Source: Brasilonema angustatum HA4187-MV1
GTDB taxonomy: Bacteria; Cyanobacteriota; Cyanobacteriia; Cyanobacteriales; Nostocaceae
Assembly (NCBI GenBank): GCA_019359695.1
Contig: JAHHGV010000026.1
Location: 60,896-124,895, forward strand
DNA length: 64,000 nucleotides
Direction of reading: 5' to 3'
Below the pieces are notes generated by a model that worked only from the letters and a program-made list of their open reading frames with translations, was not told the DNA's origin and ran no database searches. Both the position numbers and the translations under genes were made by a program. The stretch's first letter is position 1, and every line of letters begins with the position of its first letter. Below, one piece after another: positions 1 through 10,319 of this stretch.

Positions 1-2468
1 GTCCCGTTGGGATCGTGCAAGAATTGCCAGAGAGAACGCAATATCAACTGCTCTAACATCTGCTTGCCTTCGGGTATACTCAAATGACAATGCAGGTGCT
101 TGGCTTCTGTAGCGATCGCCTCTAACTCGACGATGTGATTCCAACTTGATAGCGGTTCAGCGATGTCTTGTTCAAGTAAGCGTAAAGTTATCATACACCG
201 ATATCCCAAGGCAATTTCTGCTGCTACCTGCAACTCTTGCGGTGCTGGGACTTCATCACGGTGGAATGCCATCAGAACACCGTAATTCTCACGGTATTCT
301 TGGGTATAAAGTTGGTCTAATCGTGACAGGGTTTCTTGACTCAACAGGTGCATGAGTCGATGGCGTTCTTCTGCGAATAGATTCCGCAAGCTGAAAGACT
401 CTTCGCCAAACAACTGCGTCATCGCCAAGATTGTATGAGCTGCACTACCTTCTTGCAGCGCCCCAAACAGCTTTTCTTTTAACTCAGTGTAAGCCAGTCG
501 TCCCTCGAAGGGTTGAATGCAACAATGGAAATCCCAACCACCCAGATGCAGAACAGCAAACACTAAATGTTCGCTTTCCCAGGTAATCTCTGAGACGAGG
601 TTCAAATTTCCCACAGCCAGAGTCAATGATCCCATTCGTTGCAATTGGTAATCGAGTTCGTTGGCGGTGTAGCAATAAACCCGCTTTAGATGTGGATGAG
701 AATGCTTGGTGGAACCATTGTGCCCATTTTGTGAAGACGCTGTCTGCGACGTCTCTACAGGTTTGTGGTTGGTAAAGAGTGATGTTATGGCATATTGAGC
801 TGCAACTTGTTTAAAGCCAACTTGAGCCGTTAGCACCAACTGGCGATAAACTTCACCACCATGTTTGAACGAATCAACATTGCTCGGTGCTTGAGTTAAG
901 CGTTTGAGGAAGCCTTTTTCCAACTGTACGCCAGAGACATCCCCTGCGAGTTCTAACGCACGGGCGGCGTAACGCAGAATTTGCGTTCCTTCTGGACGCG
1001 AAAGTTCTTCAAAAAACCACCCACAACTGGTGAACATGAGCAAAGCATGACGTTGCATTTCCAATAGACGCAAAGCGTCTACTTGTTCACTAGCCGTGAG
1101 TTTACGAGTTTGATGACGCGACAGAAAGCGACTTACGTTTTCTGGAGAGCGATCGCGTATCACTTTGATGTATTCATCTCGTGCCTGCCAGGGATCAAGG
1201 AAAAAGTGTCTGCCATGCTCTTCATACACCACAACGAGGCGATCCCGCAGCCAATTCAACGCATCCCTTAAGGGGCGACGCCATTTTAGGTGCCATGTGC
1301 CGCCACCACCGCAACCACAATCATCTTGCCATCTATCAACGCCGTGAGCGCAACTCCATGCTGTGACTGACTTAATTTCCACTTCCCATGTGGGAGTATT
1401 TAAGCTGAGGTAGTGAGCAAAGTTGCTGACTGTCCAACCCCAATGGGGAAACTCTTTTTTAAAGGCGTAGGCTAATGTTTTTTCGGTTCCTGCCTTGTGA
1501 TGTCCAAAGGTTTCCCCATCTGTGGCGACAGAAATTAACTGTGCAGGGCGATGATCCCCACGCACTGCTGAACCGATGCGTCCGGCTAAATGATTGGAAT
1601 TGAATAGGACATCACTAAAACCCATATCCCGCGAGATGGGACCATCGTAGAAGAAGATGTCGATGTAGGGACGGGACTGGAGAGATGAGTTATCTGATTC
1701 TCCTTCTACAACTTCCTGACTCTCTTTCAAAAAGCAACGATAGGGGCGTGTGGGATCAATCTGACTCCCACCAACTTCGTACCATTCAGGGTTGGGATTA
1801 TCCTGGGTGGGCAAAAAACGACAACGTTGTGCTTGTGATGGTGCAAGCACAATAAAGCGAATCCCCTCATCAACTAAAGCTTTCAATGTGGCGTAGTCTA
1901 CAGCAGTCTCTGCCAGCCACATTCCTTCGGGATCACGTCCAAAGCGGGAGCGGAAGTCTTCTTTGCCCCAGCGAATCTGGGTGTATTTATCACGCTCATT
2001 TGCCAATGGCATGATGATGTGGTTATATACTTGCGCGATCGCATTGCCATGTCCGTTGAGGCGATAGCAACTTTTAGCGTCTGCTTCCAAAATTCGCTGA
2101 TAAACCTCTACATCGTGGCGTTCTAGCCACGACATCAGCGTTGGTCCTATATTAAAGCTCAAATACTCATAATTATTTACGATCCCCACCACTTCGCCGC
2201 GCTCATTTAACACTCTGGCAAAGGCATTGGGGCGATAACATTCATGGTGAATTCGTTCGTTCCAATCATGGAAAGGCGCTGCACCAGATTGGCGCTCAAT
2301 CGCGTCTAGATAAGGGTTTTCGCGTGGTGGTTGATAAAAATGCCCATGAACGGTGACGTAAACACCAGTAGCCTGTCTCAGGGGATCGGGCATTTCGGTG
2401 TTTTTGATATTTTCAGGTGGCGTCAAATTTAAACCAGCACTAGCTGGTAGTTCAGCAGCAGAAGTCAT
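1..2468 (-). CDS. GH57-like / DUF3536 protein, 3' end cut by window edge
   Basis: I translated this long minus-strand frame directly. It is open from the ATG at 2466-2468 to position 1, about 822 residues, and continues past the edge. About 45 residues from the start is HGHFYQPPREN, the His-x-His motif of glycoside hydrolase family 57 N-terminal domains. The middle contains a WLAETAVD segment and a DGETFGHH segment, both typical of GH57-type (beta/alpha)7 enzymes. The C-terminal two thirds matches the cyanobacterial DUF3536 architecture as I recall it. Likely role: cytoplasmic alpha-glucan or other polysaccharide processing; the substrate is unknown. No signal peptide is visible. It is divergent from the exchanger gene downstream. 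Family call fairly sure, substrate not. Confidence 0.82.
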   Translation of the reverse strand, partial: MTSAAELPASAGLNLTPPENIKNTEMPDPLRQATGVYVTVHGHFYQPPRENPYLDAIERQSGAAPFHDWNERIHHECYRPNAFARVLNERGEVVGIVNNYEYLSFNIGPTLMSWLERHDVEVYQRILEADAKSCYRLNGHGNAIAQVYNHIIMPLANERDKYTQIRWGKEDFRSRFGRDPEGMWLAETAVDYATLKALVDEGIRFIVLAPSQAQRCRFLPTQDNPNPEWYEVGGSQIDPTRPYRCFLKESQEVVEGESDNSSLQSRPYIDIFFYDGPISRDMGFSDVLFNSNHLAGRIGSAVRGDHRPAQLISVATDGETFGHHKAGTEKTLAYAFKKEFPHWGWTVSNFAHYLSLNTPTWEVEIKSVTAWSCAHGVDRWQDDCGCGGGGTWHLKWRRPLRDALNWLRDRLVVVYEEHGRHFFLDPWQARDEYIKVIRDRSPENVSRFLSRHQTRKLTASEQVDALRLLEMQRHALLMFTSCGWFFEELSRPEGTQILRYAARALELAGDVSGVQLEKGFLKRLTQAPSNVDSFKHGGEVYRQLVLTAQVGFKQVAAQYAITSLFTNHKPVETSQTASSQNGHNGSTKHSHPHLKRVYCYTANELDYQLQRMGSLTLAVGNLNLVSEITWESEHLVFAVLHLGGWDFHCCIQPFEGRLAYTELKEKLFGALQEGSAAHTILAMTQLFGEESFSLRNLFAEERHRLMHLLSQETLSRLDQLYTQEYRENYGVLMAFHRDEVPAPQELQVAAEIALGYRCMITLRLLEQDIAEPLSSWNHIVELEAIATEAKHLHCHLSIPEGKQMLEQLILRSLWQFLHDPNG

Positions 2469-3037
2469 GAAGTTATTCCAAAAAATAAACAGTCCTTGCA
2501 GTTGCTTTCTTTGATAATGCTGATAAACCTTCCTACAGCGGCATTTCAACAACAGTTAGTTTCAACAGCAACTATGAGATCAAACCAAATTCCGAGGTAG
2601 TGGTGTTCGTGTTGGGGGTAATCTGCATTATCAAGCAGCGCTTTGCCCGATGCAGTCAATCATTGACACAAGCCATGTTAGCAGGCTTTGTCGTTGGTAC
2701 TGCTAAAAATTTAATTGTCTTTTAATATATTAAACCGCATCCTTGGTGTAAAATCGTAGGTTTATTGGAAACTTTTGCAACGAAACATTTCAAATTGTAC
2801 TTATATCGCAATCTTATTTTACAAATCTCTGTCGAGAAAGCAAATAGTTAAATCTGAGAACTCCTTAATTAGAGGACTGGGGGTATCCTAGAGTTTGATC
2901 TATGGGAGTGCTCGGTGTTGTAGTGTAATATATTCAAAACTTAGGATTTTGTTGTACAGAAAACTCATTGCTCAGGACTTGCGGAGGAGTTCTAAGCTTA
3001 CACATCTGTTTCTAATACTTTCACCTTAAAATGACAA
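2469..3037. other. Intergenic region between divergent genes
   Basis: This 570-bp AT-rich spacer lies between the divergent GH57 and exchanger genes and must hold both promoters. I see no ORF, no clear sigma-70 box pair and no strong hairpin. Confidence 0.5.
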
Positions 3038-4129
3038 ATGTCAGCTAAAAACATTGTATTTTTGGTTTTGTTACTGTTTATTCCGGTTTCCATAGCGGCT
3101 CATTACTTAGAGTGGGGAGAGTTAACAGTTTTCATTACTGCTGGTTTAGCTATTTTGCCCTTAGCAGCTTGGATGGGGACAGCTACAGAAGAAGTGGCTG
3201 TCGTGGTTGGTCCAACAGTAGGGGGGTTGCTAAACGCCACCTTTGGCAACGCCACAGAATTGATTATCGCCTTAATTGCCCTAAAAGCTGGACTTGTGAA
3301 TGTCGTCAAAGCCAGTATCACGGGATCAATCATCAGTAACTTACTGCTGGTAATGGGTCTTTCCATGTTTTTGGGTGGAGTGCGTTACAAAGAACAGACG
3401 TTTCAGCCAGTTGTAGCGCGAGTCAACGCTTCTTCTATGAATTTGGCAGTGATTGCGATTCTACTGCCCACAGCGATGAAATTTACCTCTCAAGCAATAG
3501 AGGAAAAAACCCTGCAAGATCTCTCCCTTGCGGTTGCTGTGGTACTAATTATCGTCTACGCCCTAACTTTGTTATTTTCTATGAAAACCCACACTTATCT
3601 TTACGATGTGGGTATGGCAGAAACAGCCGAAGAGGAAACACATCAAGAGAAACCAAATATTTGGTTGTGGACTGGGGTTTTACTAGTATGTACCCTCTTA
3701 GTTGCATTCGAATCAGAATTGCTAGTTGATTCTTTAGAAGTAGCTACATCACAGTTAGGTTTGACAGCACTTTTTACAGGGGTAATCGTCGTACCTATTA
3801 TTGGCAACGCTGCTGAACACGCAACAGCTGTGACAGTAGCTATGAAAAATAAAATGGATCTTTCTGTTTCTGTGGCGGTGGGATCAAGTATGCAGATTGC
3901 CCTGTTTGTTGCTCCCTTTTTAGTTTTAGCAGGGTGGGTACTTGGTCAACCGATGGATTTAAATTTCAATCCCTTTGAATTAGTAGCTGTGGTTGTAGCG
4001 GTGTTGATTGCTAATAGCATCAGTTCCGACGGTAAGTCAAATTGGTTAGAAGGTGTACTACTCTTAGCAGCGTATGCTGTATTGGGGTTTGCTTTCTACT
4101 TCCTTCCGTTTGTTGATGGTATGGCTTGA
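3038..4129 (+). CDS. cax: Calcium/proton exchanger, CaCA superfamily (CAX type)
   Basis: A 363-residue polytopic membrane protein with the internal two-fold repeat of CAX antiporters. The first alpha-repeat signature is GNATELIIALIAL (about residues 70-82) and the second is GNAAEHATAVTVAM (about 250-263). Each carries the acidic residue that binds Ca2+ in this family. About ten to eleven hydrophobic segments are visible, and an acidic stretch (ETAEEETHQEK) separates the halves as the usual acidic linker. Expected role: H+-driven Ca2+ export at the plasma membrane, used in salt and pH tolerance. An upstream ATG at 3031 is out of frame, so 3038 is the start. A terminator-like hairpin follows. 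Family sure; cation specificity inferred. Confidence 0.9.
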   Translation: MSAKNIVFLVLLLFIPVSIAAHYLEWGELTVFITAGLAILPLAAWMGTATEEVAVVVGPTVGGLLNATFGNATELIIALIALKAGLVNVVKASITGSIISNLLLVMGLSMFLGGVRYKEQTFQPVVARVNASSMNLAVIAILLPTAMKFTSQAIEEKTLQDLSLAVAVVLIIVYALTLLFSMKTHTYLYDVGMAETAEEETHQEKPNIWLWTGVLLVCTLLVAFESELLVDSLEVATSQLGLTALFTGVIVVPIIGNAAEHATAVTVAMKNKMDLSVSVAVGSSMQIALFVAPFLVLAGWVLGQPMDLNFNPFELVAVVVAVLIANSISSDGKSNWLEGVLLLAAYAVLGFAFYFLPFVDGMA

Positions 4130-4151
4130 GAATAGCTTAGCTGCAATCATG

Positions 4152-4200
4152 GATGATCCCCTGAGCCACCCTTAGTAGGATAGGTCAGGGGCTTCGCTTT
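4152..4200 (+). terminator. Candidate terminator after the cation exchanger
   Basis: CCCCTGA pairs with TCAGGGG around a roughly 20-nt loop that can pair further, followed by CTTCGCTTTT. It lies about 25 bp after the exchanger stop codon. Confidence 0.5.
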
Positions 4201-4536
4201 TATTAGCAAAAAAATTGATACTTATGAAGTTTATGTCCTACATTCCGCCCTTTCAACTGGCACATCAAATATTTACAATGGAAAAGACAATTTTCCCCTA
4301 TCTTCCTATTTTTCTCTACTTCCTCATGTTTTTCAATTAAAATTAGCAAAAAAATGCGGAAACAAAGTTCCTGAATATGAATAATATCCATAGAAGAATA
4401 CTGAGTAACTCATGCCGACTGCTGTCCTAGGTACGCATTACCAAGAAGCGAAAACCACTTCTTCTGAATGAGTGATTTCTTTGGCATTGTAGATACGGTT
4501 GAAACTTAAGAAAAATAGTTTTATAAATTAATTGAT

Positions 4537-4860
4537 ATGGCAAATCAAGAACAACCATTAGCAAAGCCTGAGTCACAGCCTAAAGCACAACCTACATCTC
4601 ATCACGCGATACAACCATTAGCACAATCTGTCAAGATGAAAGCTGTCTCTAGTTCAGGTCTACCTACTCTACGGTTTGGTAACACAGGAAGCACTGTAAG
4701 AACCTTACAGCGACTTTTAATATCTAATGGCTACTTTGTTCAAATTGATGGAGTTTTTGGGGCGCTGACAGAAGTTGCTGTTAAAGCTTTCCAGAGTTCA
4801 CGCGGTTTAGGAGCGGACGGAGTCGTTGGTCCTAGAACTTGGGCTCTATTGTCAGGTTAG
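4537..4860 (+). CDS. Small peptidoglycan-binding-domain protein
   Basis: A 107-residue protein. The first 40 residues are a Gln/Pro/Lys-rich, probably disordered leader with no signal peptide. The C-terminal half (about 45-106) is a PG_binding_1 domain, with the signature LRFGNTGSTVRTLQRLL, then DGVFGALTE and GVVGPRTW. Such domains are three-helix modules that bind cell-wall peptidoglycan. No catalytic domain is attached, so it may be an adaptor or a secreted binder exported by an unrecognised route. A longer paralogue lies 560 bp downstream with an almost superimposable domain, which suggests tandem duplication. Confidence 0.75.
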   Translation: MANQEQPLAKPESQPKAQPTSHHAIQPLAQSVKMKAVSSSGLPTLRFGNTGSTVRTLQRLLISNGYFVQIDGVFGALTEVAVKAFQSSRGLGADGVVGPRTWALLSG

Positions 4861-5036
4861 TCAAAAATTGAGTCAATATGCTATAGAATTATGGATTGTG
4901 AAACTTTTGAGCACTCATAATTCGTATTTTTTTATAATTAATTTTTCCGGGCTTCTGGAAGAAAAGTTTTAGATTTGATGAGTCTTCTATATTTGATGTA
5001 TTTTGTACAGACCTTGACAAGTAAGCTGTTGCGCCT

Positions 5037-5180
5037 ATAATTTGCATATTGCGATACGCGTAGCGTCAAGCCTATGACTAACGTCACGCTAGTCCCTAAG
5101 AGGGACGCTGCGCAAACGCTATCGGCTTATCGCCACATGAAGGCTCCTATGGCTACGCCACGCCTTCGGCGAACGGAGCA
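5037..5180. repeat. Dispersed GC-rich palindromic repeat cluster
   Basis: A mosaic of short palindromic motifs (GCGATACGCGTAGCG, TCCCTAAGAGGGACGC, CGCCTTCGGCG) that stands out from the AT-rich surroundings. Similar modules recur at about 13.7, 14.1-14.4, 22.7, 32.95, 40.7, 45.4, 55.2 and 56.7 kb. This is the interspersed repeat family common in large Nostocales genomes. No coding potential seen. Confidence 0.6.
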
Positions 5181-5422
5181 TCGCAAGACTTTCTTTTGTT
5201 CAAAATAGTACAAATGACAAATGACTTTTGACAAAGGACAACCTTCACAAGTCCGCAGTCCATTTTGAATGCATTACGACTTAACAGATACTGGGAAATC
5301 ATATTTTGCTGATTCTTTTCAAAGAATTTATTAGATTTTTTTATTTTCCAGTACTGTCTATTCCGGAACACCAGCAATTTTTCTTGTGAAAGGAAACATG
5401 GGTGTTAGTAAAATGAAATACA

Positions 5423-6232
5423 ATGACAGATATTGCCCTGCTGATGACGAGCGTGTTAACAACAGGACAACTGTCTCCGACCATTGCACCGGAACTGCGA
5501 TTAGTTCATCGAGACAATAACAAGGAGAAGTTAACACAAAGGCAGCTATCTCAGATAGTTTCAACTGCTCAAATTACACCACCTGAATTTGTGCAGCCTG
5601 AGATGGCTGCTCATGCTGCTACGTCAATCATAAGTGTAGAAAATAAAAGTATACTTAATCCAGCAGAAATCAATATTGGTTATCAAAGTTCTCCTAACAT
5701 AGCTAGAGCAAAGAATTTTCCTGTTGCAGCAAAGGATACAACAGAAGATGTCATTACAGATACTCAATGCTTTCATCTATGTGCAGAGCCAGAAATACTT
5801 TTGCCCTTTGATGCTATTCCTCAATTAGTCGCAGAGTGGGAACACACTGTCCGAAATTTTCAAAAAAGTCCGCTTAAAGAAAGTCAGAAGATTATACTTG
5901 CTTCTACTTATTTTTTCGGGCTCCAAGTAGCTTCAGAATCTTCAGCTAAAACAGTTATTGGGCAAAGAAAGCAAAGAGCTATTGATAAACGTAATGATCA
6001 AATAGTTCCTCAAATAGATACTAGCCAATCTTTGCCAATTTTGCGTTTTAGTAGCTCGGGTGTTGCTGTCAAAGTTCTGCAACAGTTATTATCGTCTAAT
6101 GGTTATACTATTCGATCTGATGGGGTTTTTGGTGCCTTGACAGAAGCTGCTGTTAAAGCTTTCCAAAACAAACGGAATTTAGCAGTGGATGGCATAGTTG
6201 GTCAAAGAACTTGGTATGAATTGACCAAATAG
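5423..6232 (+). CDS. Peptidoglycan-binding-domain protein with long unknown N-terminus
   Basis: A 269-residue protein. The first 200 residues show no recognisable domain and no obvious signal peptide; they are polar with some helical potential. Residues about 205-268 form a PG_binding_1 domain (LRFSSSGVAVKVLQQLL, DGVFGALTEAAVKAF, GIVGQRTW) nearly identical in layout to the 107-residue neighbour. The ATG at 5423 follows a weak AT-rich leader. Role inferred: cell-wall association, with the N-terminal region giving an unknown activity. It ends just before a strong inverted repeat shared with convergent susA. Confidence 0.7.
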   Translation: MTDIALLMTSVLTTGQLSPTIAPELRLVHRDNNKEKLTQRQLSQIVSTAQITPPEFVQPEMAAHAATSIISVENKSILNPAEINIGYQSSPNIARAKNFPVAAKDTTEDVITDTQCFHLCAEPEILLPFDAIPQLVAEWEHTVRNFQKSPLKESQKIILASTYFFGLQVASESSAKTVIGQRKQRAIDKRNDQIVPQIDTSQSLPILRFSSSGVAVKVLQQLLSSNGYTIRSDGVFGALTEAAVKAFQNKRNLAVDGIVGQRTWYELTK

Positions 6233-6237
6233 CCAGT

Positions 6238-6283
6238 AGTGATTTGTCATTTGTCCTTTGGAAAGAACAAATGACAAATCACT
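6238..6283. terminator. Convergent terminator-like inverted repeat
   Basis: Perfect 17-bp arms (AGTGATTTGTCATTTGT and its reverse complement) separated by 12 nt, placed between the stop codons of the peptidoglycan-binding gene and susA. It is built from the heptamer-like GTCATTTGT repeat used widely in this window. Probably works in both directions. Confidence 0.6.
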
Positions 6284-6289
6284 GAAACA

Positions 6290-8710
6290 TTAACGATACT
6301 TATGCTGCTCTAATAATTGTTGTGCTCTTGGCTTGTAAATTAAATAGAACAAAGCCTCGATGTAGCGCAGCAAATCCTCCCGATTCTCTTTTGAGATAAA
6401 GTTCCAAAAGCCATAAATGCGTGCTAAAGATAGCAGCTTGGAAGTGTGAATTTTCCATGTATAAGTGCTATAAACTCGGTCAATGGCTTGTTTGGAAATT
6501 TGATTCCAATAATTGGGATTTTGTCCGCAGTTCTGGACAAACTCAAGAAGTTTTTCGGCTGTTTCTTCTACATTTGTTGGGTTGATGTAAAAACCGTTTA
6601 CCTTATCTTGGATGATTTCTAATGGGCCACCAAATTGCGTAGCAAAAGTTGGTAATCCCGAAATCATCGATTCTAAAATTGTCAAACCAAATGCTTCAAA
6701 CAAAGCTGGTTGTACAAAGATTCCTTGGTGATCAGCAATGACCCGATAGATTTCGCCAGAGTCAGATTTTGTCAAACGCACACCCAACCAGCGAATTTTA
6801 CCATAGAGATTGTACTGCTCTATGATTTGGTAAAGTTTGACAATCTCATCGCGTTCTTCGTTGTCGCCTGATTCTTCTACACGCAACTTACCCGCTACCA
6901 AAATCAGGTTACATTGTTCCTGCAACTGTTGACTGCGACCAAAGCATTCGGCTAAACCAGTGAGGTTCTTAATGCGGTCAAGACGCGCCATTGAGAAAAG
7001 TGGGCGCTTGGTTGGATCATCAAGTCTACCAAAAATTTGAGAGTCGTCTTCCAGAGTGAAGAGTATTTCTTCTAATCTGGCGCGATCGCTCTCAACTCTG
7101 TCTTGGGTACGAGTATATGGGAAATAAGCATTCTCGTTGACTCCAGGCGGTACTACGTTAAATTTGGGACTAAACAGTTCAACCCCATTGACAACGTGGT
7201 ATAGTTCTGGCATTGTAAAGCACTTGAGTGACTCGTACTGTCCTACACTATCCGGCGTGCCCACAATTTCTTGGTAAGTGCTGCTGATGATAAAGTTGGC
7301 TGCATTCATCGCCAACAAGTCAGCGCTGAATTGTAACGAAAAGTGATATTTCTCCTCCAAATCTTGCCAATAGAGGTTACTGAACAAATATTTGGACTTT
7401 TCTAAGGCATGGGCAACGTTACACTGTGTGACACGCAGTCTGCGTGCCAGCAAAAACGCTACCAAATTCCCATCAGTGTAGTTACCAACAATTAAATCTG
7501 GTTTACCCTGAAACTCTGCCAGCAGTTCTTTTTCGGAATCTATGGCAAAGGTTTCCAGATAGGGCCAAAATTCAAACCGCGAAATCCAGTTTTGTGTCAT
7601 GTTGGGATTGAATTCCCGCAAAGGCACTCGCAAAATCCAGGCGTTCTCAGTATCGTGGACTTTTTCTAGGCGCTGGTTACAAAGGGTGCCATCACTGTTG
7701 GGGATAAGGCGGGTGAGAATAATCACCTTCGGCTGAACATTCAATCCTTCTAAACCAGCCAGCATCACATCTTCTTGCAGCTGCTTCTCCAAGTTCTTTG
7801 CTTGGTCGAGGACGTAAACGACTTGACCCCCAGTGTCAGGACGTCCCAAAACTCCCTCTTGCCCAAACCAACCGTGGGCAGAAACCAAGACGATTCTAAA
7901 AATCATCGGGATGCGAGAGATGAAAGCTTCCAAGGTCTGGGGGTCGGGAGAGTCAATCAATTCATCTAGAATACTCAAGCTTTCTTGGACTCGCTGGGCA
8001 GTATGCCCCCAACCCGGTTCAAAGCCCATCACTTGCATCTCAAATCGGAATTCTTCGTAGGGTTCCTCACTGGGACGAGAACTGACGAAAGAGATAGCTT
8101 GTTTGACTTGATCAGACAGTTGCTGCTGTGACTGAATTCGCCGGTTGATCAGCAATTGAACGCCGTTGTATTGGTGTAGGCGCAAGAAGTTAAACAAGCC
8201 TTCTAGCCATTGCTTGGGGTCAGCAAACAGCTTACTGGATAGGTAGCGGTTGAGAAACTGCACCCCCTTACCAATATTTTTTGGATCGCGAATCACCGGG
8301 GTGTAATCGTAAAATGGACCAAAATCCAATTCCAAGAGGTCGCCTTCGTTGGGATTATACCGATTGACCAGGCGATCGCGCAAATCCAACAGTTCCTGAA
8401 CCGTCATCGGCTGTACACTCAAGTCGCCTGTCAGTCGGTAAACCTCTTGACTAGCAATCTTTGGTCGTATGATGAAGCAGAGGCTTGATTCCTCTTGAAT
8501 GATTTCTTGAGTGTAGTAAACAAGTTTTGCTAAATGAGAAGCAGTGTAAAATTGCTCAGGTTTTTCGTACTTGGAGCAATATTCACTATATAAATTGAGT
8601 ATGTCGTTCCGCAGCAAGTACTTTTTTTCTTGCTGACGTAACTCGCTGATCAGGGAACGCAAATCACTTTTTTCTTCACTATCTAGTACAGCTTGAAGTA
8701 ATTCAGACAT
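6290..8710 (-). CDS. susA: Sucrose synthase
   Basis: Cleaves sucrose with a nucleoside diphosphate to fructose and NDP-glucose, reversibly, in the cytoplasm. In heterocystous cyanobacteria it links sucrose import to glycogen and N2 fixation. I chose the ATG at 8710 (MSELLQAVLDSEEK), giving 806 residues, which fits the length I recall for cyanobacterial SusA; an upstream start at 8761 would add 17 residues unlike the family. Visible parts are the sucrose-synthase N-terminal region, the GT-B entry motif GWFGQEGVLGRPDTGGQ, and the GT4 catalytic segment EAFGLTILESMISG containing the E-x7-E pair. Long upstream spacer suggests separate regulation. Confidence 0.95.
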   Translation of the reverse strand: MSELLQAVLDSEEKSDLRSLISELRQQEKKYLLRNDILNLYSEYCSKYEKPEQFYTASHLAKLVYYTQEIIQEESSLCFIIRPKIASQEVYRLTGDLSVQPMTVQELLDLRDRLVNRYNPNEGDLLELDFGPFYDYTPVIRDPKNIGKGVQFLNRYLSSKLFADPKQWLEGLFNFLRLHQYNGVQLLINRRIQSQQQLSDQVKQAISFVSSRPSEEPYEEFRFEMQVMGFEPGWGHTAQRVQESLSILDELIDSPDPQTLEAFISRIPMIFRIVLVSAHGWFGQEGVLGRPDTGGQVVYVLDQAKNLEKQLQEDVMLAGLEGLNVQPKVIILTRLIPNSDGTLCNQRLEKVHDTENAWILRVPLREFNPNMTQNWISRFEFWPYLETFAIDSEKELLAEFQGKPDLIVGNYTDGNLVAFLLARRLRVTQCNVAHALEKSKYLFSNLYWQDLEEKYHFSLQFSADLLAMNAANFIISSTYQEIVGTPDSVGQYESLKCFTMPELYHVVNGVELFSPKFNVVPPGVNENAYFPYTRTQDRVESDRARLEEILFTLEDDSQIFGRLDDPTKRPLFSMARLDRIKNLTGLAECFGRSQQLQEQCNLILVAGKLRVEESGDNEERDEIVKLYQIIEQYNLYGKIRWLGVRLTKSDSGEIYRVIADHQGIFVQPALFEAFGLTILESMISGLPTFATQFGGPLEIIQDKVNGFYINPTNVEETAEKLLEFVQNCGQNPNYWNQISKQAIDRVYSTYTWKIHTSKLLSLARIYGFWNFISKENREDLLRYIEALFYLIYKPRAQQLLEQHKYR

Positions 8711-9483
8711 GGCAACTTGTGAGATAATTGTAGGTTTTGGATTCAGGATTTGACTGAGCAATAGCTAATAATCAACTGCCCATGGGTAATCGTATAAACA
8801 AATACTATACCTTGGCAATTAGCAATTATTACTACTCTGAGTATCTTTAAAGCTCTCTACCTTTTTACGCTTATCTTATATACGAGTATTTTACACTCTA
8901 ACTAAAGGCGTACTCTTTTGTTGTTTTTGTTAAAGACAAAACGGCAAACATCAAGTTATTCTCAAATTTATGTGATTATAAATACTAAGCATTTTACTCG
9001 AAAAACCCACTCTCATTTAAAGAATAGACTCTTATTTACTGCTATATAACTTTCGGTTAGCTTGCCAGGGGAAATATATTGGGAAGTAGCAATCAAACGT
9101 CCTTTTGTCCTATCCTGTTTGAACCTGATAATGACTCAAAGAACTGAAACAAATTATTTTATAGTTAGCGAAGAAGATAAATTTAATTTAATTATTTAGA
9201 GTTACTTCTTATACTATAAAAATTTATATCCTGGTATTTATAATTTCAGCATATTCTTTAAAAGCAAGGTCAATTTTTCTGGCCGAGCATCCATAACACT
9301 CAATAGTACAAGACTACAGTGTAGGCAACACTATGATTTTCTCTTGACTTGCCTTATGTGGGTTGACTTTCATTTTTCTGCTTGGCATCTTCTAGATAGA
9401 ATAAGTTCTCAGTAGAAAGCCAAGAACCTTTCGTTCGAGAATGAAGAGAAAAAATTTATCTGACCTTAAAAATTTTATTAACG
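8711..9483. other. Intergenic region upstream of susA
   Basis: About 770 bp of AT-rich DNA between the susA start and the tRNA-His terminator. It must contain the susA promoter. I saw no ORF or RNA gene and could not assign promoter boxes. Confidence 0.4.
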
Positions 9484-9508
9484 AAAAACCCAAAACTTGA
9501 GTTGGGGA
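9484..9508 (-). terminator. Terminator downstream of tRNA-His
   Basis: On the minus strand CCCAA and TTGGG pair around an 8-nt loop and are followed by TTTTTCG, about 50 nt after the tRNA 3' end. A small but plausible intrinsic terminator. Confidence 0.5.
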
Positions 9509-9559
9509 TTTCGCTTTTATTACTGAGTCAGCTTCTTGTCAACAGCTAACAATCACCTC

Positions 9560-9635
9560 AGGGCGAACGATGGGAGTCGAACCCACCAGTGGAGGTACCA
9601 CAAACCTCTGCCTTAACCGCTTGGCTACGCTCGCC
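9560..9635 (-). tRNA. trnH: tRNA-His (anticodon GTG)
   Basis: The minus strand folds as a full cloverleaf. The acceptor stem has eight pairs, GGCGAGCG with CGTTCGCC, so the additional G-1:C73 pair typical of tRNA-His is encoded in the DNA. The D-stem is GCC/GGC, the anticodon stem GAGGT/ACCTC carries loop TTGTGGT with anticodon GTG, and the T-arm is GTGGG-TTCGACT-CCCAT. CCA is not encoded. Confidence 0.96.
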
Positions 9636-9748
9636 ATTACTATCCATACTATAACACTAGCTGCTGAATCGATCAAGTGCTTTTGCCAAAGGAACGGACT
9701 CAGTTAATCTGGAGTCAAAATATCTATGGCAAATAGCAGTTGAAACAA

Positions 9749-10129
9749 ATGAGAGCTATCACTATTATTACATGCCTGGGAGTGGTCGGAGTAGCAGTCT
9801 TGGGTATAGCAATGGCGAATACAAATCCCAGTCAGGGCAAATATGAAGAGTATGCAGTAGAAACCCTAAGCGAGTACTTGAAAAGCAATGTCTGTAAGAA
9901 AAGCCCAAATATATTAGAAAATTTAATACGAATGAACTGCGATAAACTGCTAGAAGCAGCAAACCCGCGTATGAGGGAAATTATCTCCATTAGTACTGAA
10001 AAACAAGATTTTCTCATTTTTAGTGTTTACCGCACAGATTTTAAACTTAATAATTGGGTACCTTCTTATAAATTTGAAACGGTGGGGGCTTTTGAAAATT
10101 TCTACACATACAACGCTCAAAAGCAGTAA
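9749..10129 (+). CDS. DUF4359 family protein with N-terminal membrane anchor
   Basis: A 126-residue protein starting at the ATG at 9749; a TTG nine bases earlier is a weaker choice. Residues 3-22 are one hydrophobic signal or anchor segment ending near AMANTNPSQ. The rest contains EYAVETLSEYL, a pair of cysteines (VCKK, MNCDKL) and the conserved ending WVPSYKFETVGAFENFYTY, which I recognise as DUF4359, a small family found widely in cyanobacteria. Function unknown; the export signal suggests a periplasmic or membrane-attached role. It stands alone between tRNA-His and the Mn-catalase. Confidence 0.75.
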   Translation: MRAITIITCLGVVGVAVLGIAMANTNPSQGKYEEYAVETLSEYLKSNVCKKSPNILENLIRMNCDKLLEAANPRMREIISISTEKQDFLIFSVYRTDFKLNNWVPSYKFETVGAFENFYTYNAQKQ

Positions 10130-10319
10130 CTTAGCCAAAAATAATAATAACTTTGGATAGAGCTACTTAGATAGCAAGTCTTCCCCAGGATCAACGTTTC
10201 AGCAAGCTGCCGCCATTAACATTTTGTAAAGAGAGTAGGAATTTTTCCGATTTTCTTGAGTCTGATTCACGATACTCAGAAGAAATTGGCATAAATACCT
10301 AAAACAAAGGAGAACTATT